Origin: Acidovorax sp. GBBC 1281
GTDB taxonomy: Bacteria; Pseudomonadota; Gammaproteobacteria; Burkholderiales; Burkholderiaceae_C
Direction: 5' to 3'
Length of the DNA stretch: 64,000 bases
Assembly: GCF_028473645.1 (NCBI RefSeq)
Contig: NZ_CP097269.1
Coordinates: forward strand, 2,932,001-2,996,000
Below are positions 29,017-37,555 of this stretch, piece by piece; positions within the stretch are counted from its first letter, which is position 1; each line of letters begins with the position of its first letter. Made by a program: the position numbers and the translations under genes. The notes under the pieces were generated by a model. That model did no database searches. It had not been told where the DNA came from and worked only from the letters and a program-made list of their open reading frames with translations.

Positions 29017-29045
29017 GCTATGCTTTCAATAGCAATATGCCCTAG
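29017..29045 (-). repeat. Short interspersed repeat, copy 3 (right flank of the SDR gene)
   Basis: Read on the minus strand it starts CTAGGGCATA, one base, TGCTAT, seven bases, ATAGC: the same 29-bp layout as copy 2 in opposite orientation. It lies between the SDR stop and the Bug-protein ribosome-binding site. Confidence 0.65.
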
Positions 29046-29123
29046 ATAATATTGCGCTGAAGGCCATTTTTGCCTTGCATCGACTGGCTTGAACTTCCCC
29101 CGCAAAAAATGGAGACACGACCG

Positions 29124-30107
29124 ATGATCCGCAGCCTGCTTTCCTTCACCGCGCTCGCCCTGGCGCTGGGCGCCACCGCCCAGGCGCAGACGCCCCCGCC
29201 CGCTGCCACGTACCCCACCAAGCCGGTGCGCCTGATCGTGCCCTTCCCGCCCGGCGGCGGCACCGACATCCTCTCGCGCCTGGTGGCCACCAAGCTGACC
29301 GAGGTGACCAAGTGGACCGTGGTGCCCGACAACCGCGCGGGCGCCGGCGGCACCATCGGCATCACCGAAGCCGTGAAGGCAGCCCCCACCGGCTACGACC
29401 TGGTGATGGGCCAGAAGGACAACCTGGTCGTCGCGCCCTGGCTCTACAAGAACCTGCCCTGGGACCCGACCAAGGACCTGGTCGCCGTGGCCCACGTGGC
29501 CTACACGCCGGTGATCATCGCCACCGGCGCCAACTCCCGCTTCAAGACCCTGGCCGACGTGGTGGCCGCCGCCCGCGCCGAACCCGGCAAGATCACCTAC
29601 GGCTCGCCCGGCAACGGCACCACCATCCACCTGGCCGGCGACCTGTTCGAGAAGGCCGCGGGCATCAAGCTGAGCCACATTCCGTACAAGGGCTCCAACC
29701 CCGCGCTGATGGACGCGCTGGCGGGCAACGTGGACCTGCTGGTGTCCTCCGTGCCCTCGGCGATGGGCCAGATCAAGTCGGGCAAGCTGCGCCCGCTGGC
29801 CGTCACCTCGGCCAAGCGCAGCTCGTCGCTGCCCGACGTGCCCACCGTGGCCGAGTCGGGCTACAAGGGCTTCGACGTGAGTTCGTGGTACGGCATCTTC
29901 GCGCCGGCCGGCACGCCCGCCAGCGTGGTGACGACGGTGAACGCCGAGGTCAACAAGCTGCTGGCCTCGCCGGAGATGCAGGCCGCCATCCAGGCGCAGG
30001 GCGCCGAGCCCGAGTCGCTGTCGGCCGCGCAGTTCTCCACGCTGCTCAAGACCGACTACGCGAAGTGGAAGGGCATCGTGGAAGCCTCCGGCGCGAAGAT
30101 CGAATAG
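29124..30107 (+). CDS. Bug-family (TctC-like) periplasmic solute-binding protein
   Basis: 327 residues. Signal peptide MIRSLLSFTALALALGATAQA, then the family hallmark YPTKPVRLIVPFPPGGGTD, VVPDNRAGAGGTIG, and YKGSNPALMDALAGNVDLL. Such proteins bind carboxylates and other small organic molecules; they are greatly expanded in Burkholderiales, mostly without adjacent TctAB permease, as here. The start ATGATCCGC has GGAG nine bases upstream; earlier in-frame ATGs (29070, 29109) precede that site. A terminator follows. Confidence 0.93.
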   Translation: MIRSLLSFTALALALGATAQAQTPPPAATYPTKPVRLIVPFPPGGGTDILSRLVATKLTEVTKWTVVPDNRAGAGGTIGITEAVKAAPTGYDLVMGQKDNLVVAPWLYKNLPWDPTKDLVAVAHVAYTPVIIATGANSRFKTLADVVAAARAEPGKITYGSPGNGTTIHLAGDLFEKAAGIKLSHIPYKGSNPALMDALAGNVDLLVSSVPSAMGQIKSGKLRPLAVTSAKRSSSLPDVPTVAESGYKGFDVSSWYGIFAPAGTPASVVTTVNAEVNKLLASPEMQAAIQAQGAEPESLSAAQFSTLLKTDYAKWKGIVEASGAKIE

Positions 30108-30159
30108 GCACGGCACGGGGCCTTGTGCCCCCTGCTGCCTGCAGGCAACGCGCCCCATG

Positions 30160-30187
30160 CAAAACGGCTCCCGAGGGAGCCGTTTTG
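30160..30187. terminator. Bidirectional intrinsic terminator
   Basis: Stem AAAACGGCTCCC / GGGAGCCGTTTT with GA loop. A-run and T-run on opposite sides serve both the Bug gene and the convergent usp gene. Confidence 0.92.
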
Positions 30188-30233
30188 CTTTGAGGGCCGG
30201 GTCAACGCCGGCCCCCATGACATCGACTGGCGA

Positions 30234-30671
30234 TCAGTCGCGCACTACCAGCACGGGCACGTGCACCGCGCCCAGCACGCGCTGCGTCACGCTGCCCAGC
30301 ACCAGCTTTTCCAGGCCGCGGCGGCCATGCGAGCCCATCACGATCAGGTCGGCCTGGCTGGTCTCCAGAGCGCGCAGGATGCCGTCGTGCACCGCATGGC
30401 CCTCGCCCACCACCGCTGTCACCGGCACGCCGGCTTCCTGCATGGCCTTCTTGACGCCGTCCAGCGCCACGTTGGCCTCGGCCGTGGCAGCGCTCAGGTA
30501 CTGCGACTGGCCATAGGCAAAGTCCGCGCCCACGCCCGTGAACGGGTACGGGTCCACCACGTACACGGCGGTCACGGCCGCACCGAACGCCTTGGCCAGG
30601 CCGGCGGCCTTGGACACCGCGGTCATGGAGGTCGGCGAGCCGTCCACGGGAATCAGGATGTGCTTGAACAT
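30234..30671 (-). CDS. Universal stress protein (UspA family)
   Basis: 145 residues, one Usp domain. MFKHILIPVDGSPTSMTAV at the start and the ATP-binding pattern G-x2-G-x9-G-S in GSHGRRGLEKLVLGSV, with VPVLVVRD at the end. It is therefore of the ATP-binding UspFG-like type. It is expected to support stress survival; the specific role is unknown. It is convergent with the Bug gene and ends at the shared terminator. Confidence 0.93.
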   Translation of the reverse strand: MFKHILIPVDGSPTSMTAVSKAAGLAKAFGAAVTAVYVVDPYPFTGVGADFAYGQSQYLSAATAEANVALDGVKKAMQEAGVPVTAVVGEGHAVHDGILRALETSQADLIVMGSHGRRGLEKLVLGSVTQRVLGAVHVPVLVVRD

Positions 30672-30807
30672 GGTTACTTCTCCTTCGGTTGATGGATCAG
30701 GCAGGGCCTGGGCCGGGGGGATCGCCTGCGCGATCCGTTGCCCGCGTCAGGCCCCAGTGTCGCGGCGACCGGTTGGCCGGCCGTTGATCCGCATCAAGTC
30801 ATGGGCC

Positions 30808-31557
30808 TCAAGCCGGCGCGTCCTGGAAGCCCCCGCGCCGGCAGGTCACGACCAGCGTGTCGCGGAACCCACCGTCGGCCAGCGGCTGGATGGGCGTGGT
30901 CTCGTGGATCATGCGCGCATCGTCCAGCAGCATCAGCGACCAGGGCTCGCTGAGCGTGAAGCGCTGCCCGCTGGGCCCGGACGCTTCGAATATACGCGTC
31001 TCGCCGCCCTTGACCCGCTCGCGGCCGACGAGGAAAACCGCCACCAGGTCCACGCCGTCGCGGTGCGCACCCTCCGGCGTGGGCCGGCCGATGCCGTCGG
31101 TGGTGTCGATGCGAAACTGGTGCGCCTCGACGAACCAGCGCTCGGGCTGCGTGGCCAGGGCCTGCTGCGACACGCGGGCCAGCGCGGCGATCAATTGCCG
31201 CCAGGCCGGGCGCGCCACGGTGGTGTCCAGCATCGGCGCGAACATCCGCTGCATGCCGCCATGCAGCGCGTTGTATTCCACCGGCTGCCAGTGCGCGCGG
31301 TGGGGCACCGCCTGCACGCTGTCGCCATCGACGACGAAGCTCGCGTGGCGGCGGCGGCGGTACCGCCCGCCGTCCTTCAGGAACTCATCGGGCGGCAGGC
31401 CGCTCCAGTCGGCGTGCAGCGCCTGGAGCTCGCCCAGCGGGCAACCGATCCACGCCGCGGTGTCGGCAGGCCGCAGCACGGCATAACCGGCGCTGCGCAG
31501 ATGGCTTGCCACTTGGGCCGGTGGCAGGTACGGAGGGGAGAAGGTGATGTGCGCCAT
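30808..31557 (-). CDS. 2-oxoglutarate/Fe(II) dioxygenase, 2OG-Fe_Oxy_2 (amino-acid hydroxylase-like) family
   Basis: 249 residues. The double-stranded beta-helix core shows the iron ligands His and Asp in GAHRDGVDLVAVFLVGR and the distal His in MIHETTPI; Arg in GGFRDTLVVTCR is a likely 2OG carboxylate ligand. RYRRRRHASF near residues 64-73 is typical of this family, which includes B. thuringiensis L-isoleucine dioxygenase and relatives that hydroxylate free amino acids. Substrate here is not predictable. It is monocistronic, divergent from the PilZ gene. Confidence 0.85.
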   Translation of the reverse strand: MAHITFSPPYLPPAQVASHLRSAGYAVLRPADTAAWIGCPLGELQALHADWSGLPPDEFLKDGGRYRRRRHASFVVDGDSVQAVPHRAHWQPVEYNALHGGMQRMFAPMLDTTVARPAWRQLIAALARVSQQALATQPERWFVEAHQFRIDTTDGIGRPTPEGAHRDGVDLVAVFLVGRERVKGGETRIFEASGPSGQRFTLSEPWSLMLLDDARMIHETTPIQPLADGGFRDTLVVTCRRGGFQDAPA

Positions 31558-31677
31558 AGGCGGCCAAGCTTAACCCGGCCTGCCCCTGGAACCTGCTGCA
31601 AAAGTGCCAGCCATCCGCTGGCGGCATCACAACCGTGCAGTAGCATGGCGGGGCCTTCGCCATTCCAGGAATCCGCC

Positions 31678-32061
31678 ATGCCCCATGAACGCCGCCACTA
31701 CGTCCGTGTGGCTTTCGATGCACCCGCGCTGCTCACCACCGGCCTGGGCACGTTCGACGTGCAAGTGCTGGACCTGTCGCTGCAAGGCGCGCTGCTCGCC
31801 CTGGGTACGGAGCCCGCCGCCGCCCAACTGCCAGCCGGCGCGCCGTGCCAGTTGGTGATTGCCTTGTCGGCCGACAACGACCACATCGCCATGACCGGCG
31901 ACATCGTGCACATCGAAGGCCCGCATGCCGGCCTGCAGTGCCGCACGATGGACCTGGACAGCGTGACCCACCTGCGCCGCGTGATCGAGCTCCAGCTGGG
32001 TGACCCCGCCCTGCTGGAGCGGGACCTGGCGGAGCTCATTGCCGCGCACGCGGCGCAGTGA
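31678..32061 (+). CDS. PilZ-domain protein (c-di-GMP binding)
   Basis: 127 residues. PilZ signature ERRHYVRVAF (RxxxR) and VLDLSLQGALLAL (D/N-x-S-x-x-G), then a six-strand barrel (VIALSADNDHIAMTGDIVHI, GLQCRTMDLDSVTHLRR) and a C-terminal helix. Both c-di-GMP binding motifs are complete. Single-domain PilZ proteins relay c-di-GMP to motility or surface functions; the partner is unknown. The stop is 18 bp from the stop of the convergent ligase gene. Confidence 0.93.
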   Translation: MPHERRHYVRVAFDAPALLTTGLGTFDVQVLDLSLQGALLALGTEPAAAQLPAGAPCQLVIALSADNDHIAMTGDIVHIEGPHAGLQCRTMDLDSVTHLRRVIELQLGDPALLERDLAELIAAHAAQ

Positions 32062-32079
32062 GCGGCGCGGCGCTGCCCA

Positions 32080-33783
32080 TCAGGCGGCAGCAGGGCTGGC
32101 CAGCTCGGCCTCCTGCAAGGCCCGCCACATCACCTTGCCGCTGCCGCTCTTGGGCAGCGCGTCCACCAGTTGCACCACTCGGGGCACCTTGTACACCGCC
32201 ATGTGGTCGCGGCACCAGGCGATGATGTCCTCGCCGGTCACCTGCCCGAGGTGCTCCTGTCGTAGCACCACCACGGCCTTGACCGTTTCGCCGCGGTAGC
32301 TGTCGCGCGCGGCGATGATGCAGGCCTCCTGAATGGCAGGGTGGCGGAACATGAGCGCCTCCACCTCGGCCGGCCAGACCTTGAAGCCGCTGGCGTTGAT
32401 CATCCGCTTGAGCCGGTCGGTCAGGAAGAAATACCCTTCGTCGTCCACCCGCCCCAGATCGCCCGAGCGGAAGAACCGCTTGTCGTCCAGGTCGATGAAG
32501 GCCGAGGCCGTGGGCCCTGGCAGCTTCCAGTAGCCGCTGAAAACGCCCGGGCCGTGGATCACGATCTCGCCCTGCTCGCCGGCGGGCAGCTCCTGCAGCG
32601 TGTCGGGGTCGATGATGCGGGCATCGGTGCTGATGAACGGAATGCCCAGGCACTGCTGCTTGGGGTGGTCCGGCGGGTTGGTGTGCGACGGCGCGGCGGT
32701 CTCGGTGAGGCCGTAGCCCTCGGTGTAGCGCAGGCCGTACTGCTCGAACAGCCGCTGCGCCACCGCCTGCGGCATGGCCGCGCCGCCACCGCCGATGTAC
32801 ACCAGGCTGGACAGGTCGTACTGGCCGAAGTTCGGGCTGCCCATGAGGTCGATCACCATCGTGGGAATGTTGGTCCAGTTGCTCACGCGGTAGCGGGAGA
32901 TGAGCCGCCCGGCCAGGTCCCGGTCCCAGCGCGGCATGAGCACCAGGGTGGCCCCCACGTAGATGCAGGAGTGCATCACGCTGACCATGCCGGTGATGTG
33001 GAACATGGGCACGACGGCCAGCGTCACGCTCTCGGGCGTGGCGGTGCCCCACAGGCTGCTGGCCACCGCGTTGTGCATGAGGCTGCGGTGCGGGTGCATG
33101 CAGCCCTTGGGCAGGCCGGTGGTGCCGCTGGTGTAGGGCAGCACGGCCAGGTCTTCGGGCCCGACCGTGAGATCCGGGGCGGGCGCCGTGCAGGCCAGCG
33201 CATCCGTCCAGGCATGCACCTGGCCGCCGGCCAGGACCGGCAGCGGGTGGCGGGTGCAGAGCCAGTCGCGCCACGCCGGCGGAATCGCGTCGGCGCCGGC
33301 CCCCTCGGGCGAGAACGCATCGGTGAACTGCGTCACCACAATGTGGGCCAGGCCGGCGCCCGGCACCAGCCCATCGCTGGCCTGGACCAGTTCAGGGGCC
33401 AGGTCGGCCGTGGTGATGGCCACGCGTGCGTCGGGGTCGGTGATGTAGTGGGTGAGTTCCTGCGCCCGGTTCATCGGGTTGACCGGCACGACCACCGCAT
33501 TGGCCCGCAGGATGGCGAAGTGCGCCAGCACCAGTTGCGGACAGTTCTGCATGCACAGCAACACCCGGTCGCCCTGCCGCACGCCCAGGGCATGCAGGTG
33601 CGCGGCCATCCGCTCGGCGCCGTCGGCGAGCGTGCGGTAGGTCAGCGTGCGCCCGAAGAACACCAGCGCCGGCTTGTCCGGGTAGCGGCGGGCGCTGATC
33701 GCCAGGTTGTCCCAGAGGGAGGTGGCGGGCGGCGTGAGCGCGTGCGGCAGGCGGCGGGGCCAGAAGGCGTGGTGGGCAGGCAT
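32080..33783 (-). CDS. Long-chain-fatty-acid-CoA ligase (AMP-binding family)
   Basis: 567 residues. Activates a carboxylic acid, probably a fatty acid, to its CoA ester. Motifs: phosphate-binding loop LPYTSGTTGLPKGC, TEGYGLTETAA, GDLGRVDDEGYFFLTDRLKR (hinge), and catalytic Lys in LPKSGSGKVMW. Start MPAHHAFWP was chosen because the 18-residue upstream extension overlaps a likely leader. Chain length preference cannot be read. No other beta-oxidation gene is adjacent. Confidence 0.92.
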   Translation of the reverse strand: MPAHHAFWPRRLPHALTPPATSLWDNLAISARRYPDKPALVFFGRTLTYRTLADGAERMAAHLHALGVRQGDRVLLCMQNCPQLVLAHFAILRANAVVVPVNPMNRAQELTHYITDPDARVAITTADLAPELVQASDGLVPGAGLAHIVVTQFTDAFSPEGAGADAIPPAWRDWLCTRHPLPVLAGGQVHAWTDALACTAPAPDLTVGPEDLAVLPYTSGTTGLPKGCMHPHRSLMHNAVASSLWGTATPESVTLAVVPMFHITGMVSVMHSCIYVGATLVLMPRWDRDLAGRLISRYRVSNWTNIPTMVIDLMGSPNFGQYDLSSLVYIGGGGAAMPQAVAQRLFEQYGLRYTEGYGLTETAAPSHTNPPDHPKQQCLGIPFISTDARIIDPDTLQELPAGEQGEIVIHGPGVFSGYWKLPGPTASAFIDLDDKRFFRSGDLGRVDDEGYFFLTDRLKRMINASGFKVWPAEVEALMFRHPAIQEACIIAARDSYRGETVKAVVVLRQEHLGQVTGEDIIAWCRDHMAVYKVPRVVQLVDALPKSGSGKVMWRALQEAELASPAAA

Positions 33784-34132
33784 GGGCGATTCGGTTCCTT
33801 TCGCTTGCAGCCTAGTGACCTGCCCTGGGCCCGGCATCGGGGATGCCCCCTACAGCCGGTCGCGTGGGCGACTCGGTCTGCCCATGGCCCGCCGAGGGAC
33901 GGCAATGGTGCCAGGATGGAGACTTTTGTAACCGCGTGTCCCGCACCGGCGCTTTGAGCGGGCTCGCGCGGCGACGCGGCCGCGCGCATCAACGACAATG
34001 TGCGGCTGGGCCAAGCGCCCTGCCCCGCCGGCACCGCCCGGGCCCGGCAGGCCGCGCGGCACGATTCTTTCGATTTCTGCGGCAGGGCCCTCCCACAGGC
34101 CCTGCCCGCAGCTTGCGGGTTTTACGGACAAC
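33784..34132. other. Divergent intergenic region between ligase and hydroxyacid dehydrogenase
   Basis: 349 bp with no credible gene. It should hold promoters for both flanking genes. A small hairpin CCCGCA-GCT-TGCGGG followed by TTTT (34105-34123) ends nine bases before the dehydrogenase ATG, where it would lie in the leader; it could act as an attenuator or be fortuitous. No motif for a known regulator was recognised. Confidence 0.45.
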
Positions 34133-35140
34133 ATGAACATTGTCATTCTCGACGACTACCAGGACGCAGTGCGCAAGCTGCATTGCGCCGCACGCCTGGA
34201 CCCCTACAACGCCAAGGTGTACACCAACACCGTCAAGGGGCTGGGCCAGCTTTCGGTGCGCCTGAAGGACGCGGACATCATCGTACTGGTGCGCGAACGC
34301 ACCCACATCTCGCGCCAGCTGGTCGAGAAGCTGCCGCGCCTCAAACTCATCGCGCAGACCGGCAAGATCGGCCCGCACGTGGACGTGACGGCCTGCACCG
34401 AGCGCGGCATCGCGGTGGCCGAAGGCGTGGGATCGCCGGTGGCGCCGGCTGAACTGACCTGGGCGCTCATCATGGCCGCGATGCGCCGCCTGCCCCAGTA
34501 CATCTCCAACCTCAAGCATGGCGCCTGGCAGCAGTCGGGCCTGCGCGCGGCGTCGATGCCGCCCAACTTCGGCGTCGGCACCGTGCTGCGGGGCAAGACG
34601 CTGGGCCTGTGGGGCTATGGGCGCATCGGGCAGATCGTCGCCGGCTACGGCCGGGCCTTCGGCATGAACGTGCGGGTGTGGGGCCGCGAGGCCTCGCGCG
34701 CCCAGGCCCTGAGCGACGGGCTGCAGGTGGCGACCACGCGCGAGGAGTTCTTCGCCCAGTGCGACGTGATCTCGCTGCACCTGCGCCTGAACGACGAGAC
34801 GCGCGGAATCATCCGGCTGGAAGACCTGTCGTGCATGAAGCCCACCGCGCTGCTGGTGAACACCTCGCGCGCCGAACTGATCGAGGCCGATGCGCTCATC
34901 GCTGCGCTGAACCGCGGCCGCCCCGGCATGGCGGCCGTGGACGTGTTCGAGAGTGAGCCCATCCTGCAGGGCCATGCCCTGCTGCGGCTGGAGAACTGCA
35001 TCTGCACGCCGCACATCGGCTACGTGGAGCAGGACAGCTACGAGCTGTACTTCGGGGCCGCGTTCGACAACGTCGTCAACTACATCCGGGGCACGCCCAC
35101 CAACATCGTGAACCCGGGCGCGCTGCAGGTCCGGCGCTGA
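34133..35140 (+). CDS. D-2-hydroxyacid dehydrogenase, NAD-dependent
   Basis: 335 residues of the SerA/DdH family. Rossmann motif GLWGYGRIGQIVAGYGRAFG (about 160-180), catalytic Arg in NTSRAELIEADAL, Glu in DVFESEPI and His in CTPHIGYVE. Reduces a 2-keto acid or oxidises a D-2-hydroxy acid; the substrate is unknown and the protein lacks the SerA ACT domain. ATG 34133 has only a weak GGA upstream. A terminator lies 60 bp after the stop. Confidence 0.92.
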   Translation: MNIVILDDYQDAVRKLHCAARLDPYNAKVYTNTVKGLGQLSVRLKDADIIVLVRERTHISRQLVEKLPRLKLIAQTGKIGPHVDVTACTERGIAVAEGVGSPVAPAELTWALIMAAMRRLPQYISNLKHGAWQQSGLRAASMPPNFGVGTVLRGKTLGLWGYGRIGQIVAGYGRAFGMNVRVWGREASRAQALSDGLQVATTREEFFAQCDVISLHLRLNDETRGIIRLEDLSCMKPTALLVNTSRAELIEADALIAALNRGRPGMAAVDVFESEPILQGHALLRLENCICTPHIGYVEQDSYELYFGAAFDNVVNYIRGTPTNIVNPGALQVRR

Positions 35141-35200
35141 AGCGCCCATCCCCCGGCCACACCGGAATCGAGCGCGGCCCGTTTCGGCCGCACCATGGAA

Positions 35201-35227
35201 AAAAGGCCTCCGAACCGGAGGCCTTTT
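35201..35227. terminator. Bidirectional intrinsic terminator
   Basis: Stem AAAAGGCCTCCG / CGGAGGCCTTTT with a 3-base loop between two convergent genes (dehydrogenase and amino-acid binding protein). Confidence 0.92.
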
Positions 35228-35274
35228 GCTTGGCGTGGACCACCGGTCTTTCAACCGGCGGTGCCGCTGCGCGC

Positions 35275-36405
35275 TCAGTTCAGAGGCGTCTTCTTGCCGT
35301 CCTTGTACACGTAAAGGGTAATGGCGGGGTTCTTCAGTTCGCCATTGGGTTCGAAGGCGATGTTGGCCGTCACGCCCTTGTAGTTGGACTTTTGCAGTTC
35401 AGGGATGTAGACCTTCGGATCCCACGAGTTGGCACGCTTCATGGCATCGACCAGCAGCATGGTGGCGTCGTAGGTGTAGGGGCTGTACACCTGGAACTGG
35501 TTGGGGTACTTGGCGTCGTACTTGGCGCGCCATGCGGTGCCGCCAGGCATCTTGGCCAGCGAAGCGCCGCCTTCGGCGCAGACCACGTTGTTCAGCGTCT
35601 TGGCGCCGGCAGCCAGCTTGGCCACTTCAGCGGTACAGATGCCGTCGCCACCGAAGTACTTCACGTTGCCCATGCCCAGCTGTTCCATCTGGCGCAGCAT
35701 CGGGCCGGCTTGGGGGTCCATGCCGCCGTAGAACACCGCATCGGGGTTCTTGGACTTGATGGCCGTCAGGATGGCCATGAAGTCGGTGGCCTTGTCGGTC
35801 GTGAACTGCTCGTCCACGACCTTCATGCCCTTGGCAGCCGCCGTCTTCTTGAACACGTCGGCAACGCCCTGGCCGTAGGCCGTGCGGTCATCGACGATGG
35901 CCACGGTCTTGAGCTTCAGCGTGTCGGCCGCGTAGAACGCCAGGCCAGCGCCCAGGGCGTTGTCGTTGGCGATGATGCGGAACGTCGTCTTGTAGCCTGG
36001 CTTGGTCAGGTTGGGGTTGGTGGCGGCGCCGGTGACGTGCGGAATGCCGCAGTCGTTGTACACCTTGGAGGCAGGGATGGTCGTGCCGGAATTCAGATGG
36101 CCCACCACGCCAGCAACCTTCGCATCGCACAGCTTCTGTGCGGCGGCGGTGCCTTGCTTCGGATCTGCAGCGTCGTCTTCCGCCTGCAGTTCGAACTTGA
36201 TCTTCTTGCCGCCAATCGTGACACCTTGGGCATTCAGTTCTTCAACTGCCATGCGGGCGCCGTTTTCGTTGTCCTTGCCGTAGTGAGCTTGTGGGCCGGA
36301 GACCGGTCCCACGTGACCGATCTTGACCACCTGCTCTTGTGCAGAGGCCGCGCCGGCAAAAGCCGCGATAGCGGCAACCACGGTCAGTTTCAACTTCAGT
36401 TGCAT
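35275..36405 (-). CDS. Branched-chain amino-acid ABC transporter substrate-binding protein (LivK/LivJ type)
   Basis: 376 residues. Signal peptide MQLKLKLTVVAAIAAFAGAASA, then a type I periplasmic-binding fold: VVKIGHVGPVSGPQAHYGKD, AVEELNAQGVTIGGKKIKFE, VAGVVGHLNSGTTIPASKVY, FRIIANDNALGAGLAFYA, AIVDDRTAYGQGVAD. Binds Leu/Ile/Val or a related ligand. GGAGA upstream favours ATG 36405 over 36417. There are no livHMGF genes nearby, so it must feed a permease encoded elsewhere. Confidence 0.94.
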   Translation of the reverse strand: MQLKLKLTVVAAIAAFAGAASAQEQVVKIGHVGPVSGPQAHYGKDNENGARMAVEELNAQGVTIGGKKIKFELQAEDDAADPKQGTAAAQKLCDAKVAGVVGHLNSGTTIPASKVYNDCGIPHVTGAATNPNLTKPGYKTTFRIIANDNALGAGLAFYAADTLKLKTVAIVDDRTAYGQGVADVFKKTAAAKGMKVVDEQFTTDKATDFMAILTAIKSKNPDAVFYGGMDPQAGPMLRQMEQLGMGNVKYFGGDGICTAEVAKLAAGAKTLNNVVCAEGGASLAKMPGGTAWRAKYDAKYPNQFQVYSPYTYDATMLLVDAMKRANSWDPKVYIPELQKSNYKGVTANIAFEPNGELKNPAITLYVYKDGKKTPLN

Positions 36406-36565
36406 ATGAATCTCCATTAAGGGGTGAGCGCTGAGAAGTATTGTTGTGTCTCAACGCCGGAAACATATCGCAATTTATGGGCCAGATCACTAGGGAACAC
36501 GATGACATGCGGCAGAAACCACAGGGGAATACCCTGTCACTGACCCAACGCACCTGCAGCAGAGG

Positions 36566-37102
36566 TCAAACGGGGGGCGTTCCGGCGTGTCCGGCCAGCT
36601 CTTCGGCCACGGCTTCGTACACCGCATGGCGCACCACCGACTCCACCTCTTCGCGCAACCGGGGCACGATGGAGCGCGTCTGCTCCAGGACGACGGTGGC
36701 GATCGCCTCGCGCAGCCGCTGATCCAGCACCACGTCCACCCGCTGCATGACACGGTGGATCACCACCTCTTCGATGTCCTTGAGGCCTTCCGCCGACCGC
36801 CCGAAGTCCATCGGCGAAGGCACCGCGGCGCGGGGCGCTACCGGCGCAGCGGGCGGCACCACGGGCCGCGCCATGGACGGCGCCATGGACGGCGCCACGA
36901 CAGGGGACAGCACCGGCCGGGGCGGCAAACCGGCGACCACCGGGGGCTTCGGGAACGAAGGCGAAACCGCAGGCGCTGCGGGGGCCGGAGAACCGTGCAT
37001 CGCGGAGCCCGGCTGCCCCACGCCGGGTACGCCGTCCGAAAGCTGCACCACATCGGTGAGCGTGGGCACAAATCTGGGGGGTGCCTTGGGTGGGGAAGAC
37101 AT
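36566..37102 (-). CDS. Proline/alanine-rich protein of unknown function, DUF2486-like, next to holC
   Basis: 178 residues. An N-terminal low-complexity half rich in Pro, Ala, Ser and Val includes a small duplication (VAPSMAPSMARP). The C-terminal helical half (about 110-175) reads IEEVVIHRVMQRVDVVLDQR, then RLREEVESVVRHAVYEAVAE. Position and composition resemble DUF2486 proteins that sit between holC and other genes in Burkholderiales; that match is from memory. ATG overlaps the holC stop by one base (TGATG). Function unknown; the amphipathic C-terminus could mediate oligomerisation. Confidence 0.75.
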   Translation of the reverse strand: MSSPPKAPPRFVPTLTDVVQLSDGVPGVGQPGSAMHGSPAPAAPAVSPSFPKPPVVAGLPPRPVLSPVVAPSMAPSMARPVVPPAAPVAPRAAVPSPMDFGRSAEGLKDIEEVVIHRVMQRVDVVLDQRLREAIATVVLEQTRSIVPRLREEVESVVRHAVYEAVAEELAGHAGTPPV

Positions 37103-37536
37103 CACGCGCCTTTCAGCACGAGGTCGTGCCGCACGATCTGGTAGCCGCGCGACGCATAGTGGCGCCACCGGTCGCGCGCACCGCTGCGGTCGGCCTCATC
37201 GTGCGCGCTCACCACTTCCACCAGCTTGCCGAACCGCTCGAAACCTGGCGGCACCGCACCGCCCAGGTTCAGCAGCACCTCGTGGTGGGTCGCCAGGCGC
37301 AGGTCCTGCGCCAGCAGCACGGGCGAGGCCTCGCGCAGGTCTTCACCGTCGCGCTCGTTGCAGTGGGCCACGAAATCCTGCGGGGCCATCGCCCAGAGCG
37401 CGCGGTCCAGGCCGTCGAGCGCGGACTCCGGCCCCGTAATGACCAGCCGGGTATCGCTGCGCAGCACCTTGCGCGCGAAGCGGCAGGCATAGGCCAGCTT
37501 GTCCGGCGCATTGAAGTGGAAGGCGATTTCCGTCAT
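37102..37536 (-). CDS. holC: DNA polymerase III chi subunit
   Basis: 144 residues. Chi joins the clamp-loader complex to SSB. Recognisable: TEIAFHFNAPDKLAYACRFA at the start, DRALWAMAPQDFVAHCNERD, LLAQDLRLATHHEVLLNLGG, and GRDRWRHYASRGYQIVRHDL-like end. It lies directly after pepA on the same strand (19 bp), an arrangement common in proteobacteria. ATG 37536 gives the family length; the upstream open frame is antisense-like. Confidence 0.92.
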   Translation of the reverse strand: MTEIAFHFNAPDKLAYACRFARKVLRSDTRLVITGPESALDGLDRALWAMAPQDFVAHCNERDGEDLREASPVLLAQDLRLATHHEVLLNLGGAVPPGFERFGKLVEVVSAHDEADRSGARDRWRHYASRGYQIVRHDLVLKGA

Positions 37537-37555
37537 GGCCAGCCGGTCGGCGCGA

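Noticed and set aside
36566-37102. Membrane-anchored TonB-like Pro-rich protein
   Set aside because: It has a Pro/Ala-rich half but no membrane helix and no TonB C-terminal motif.
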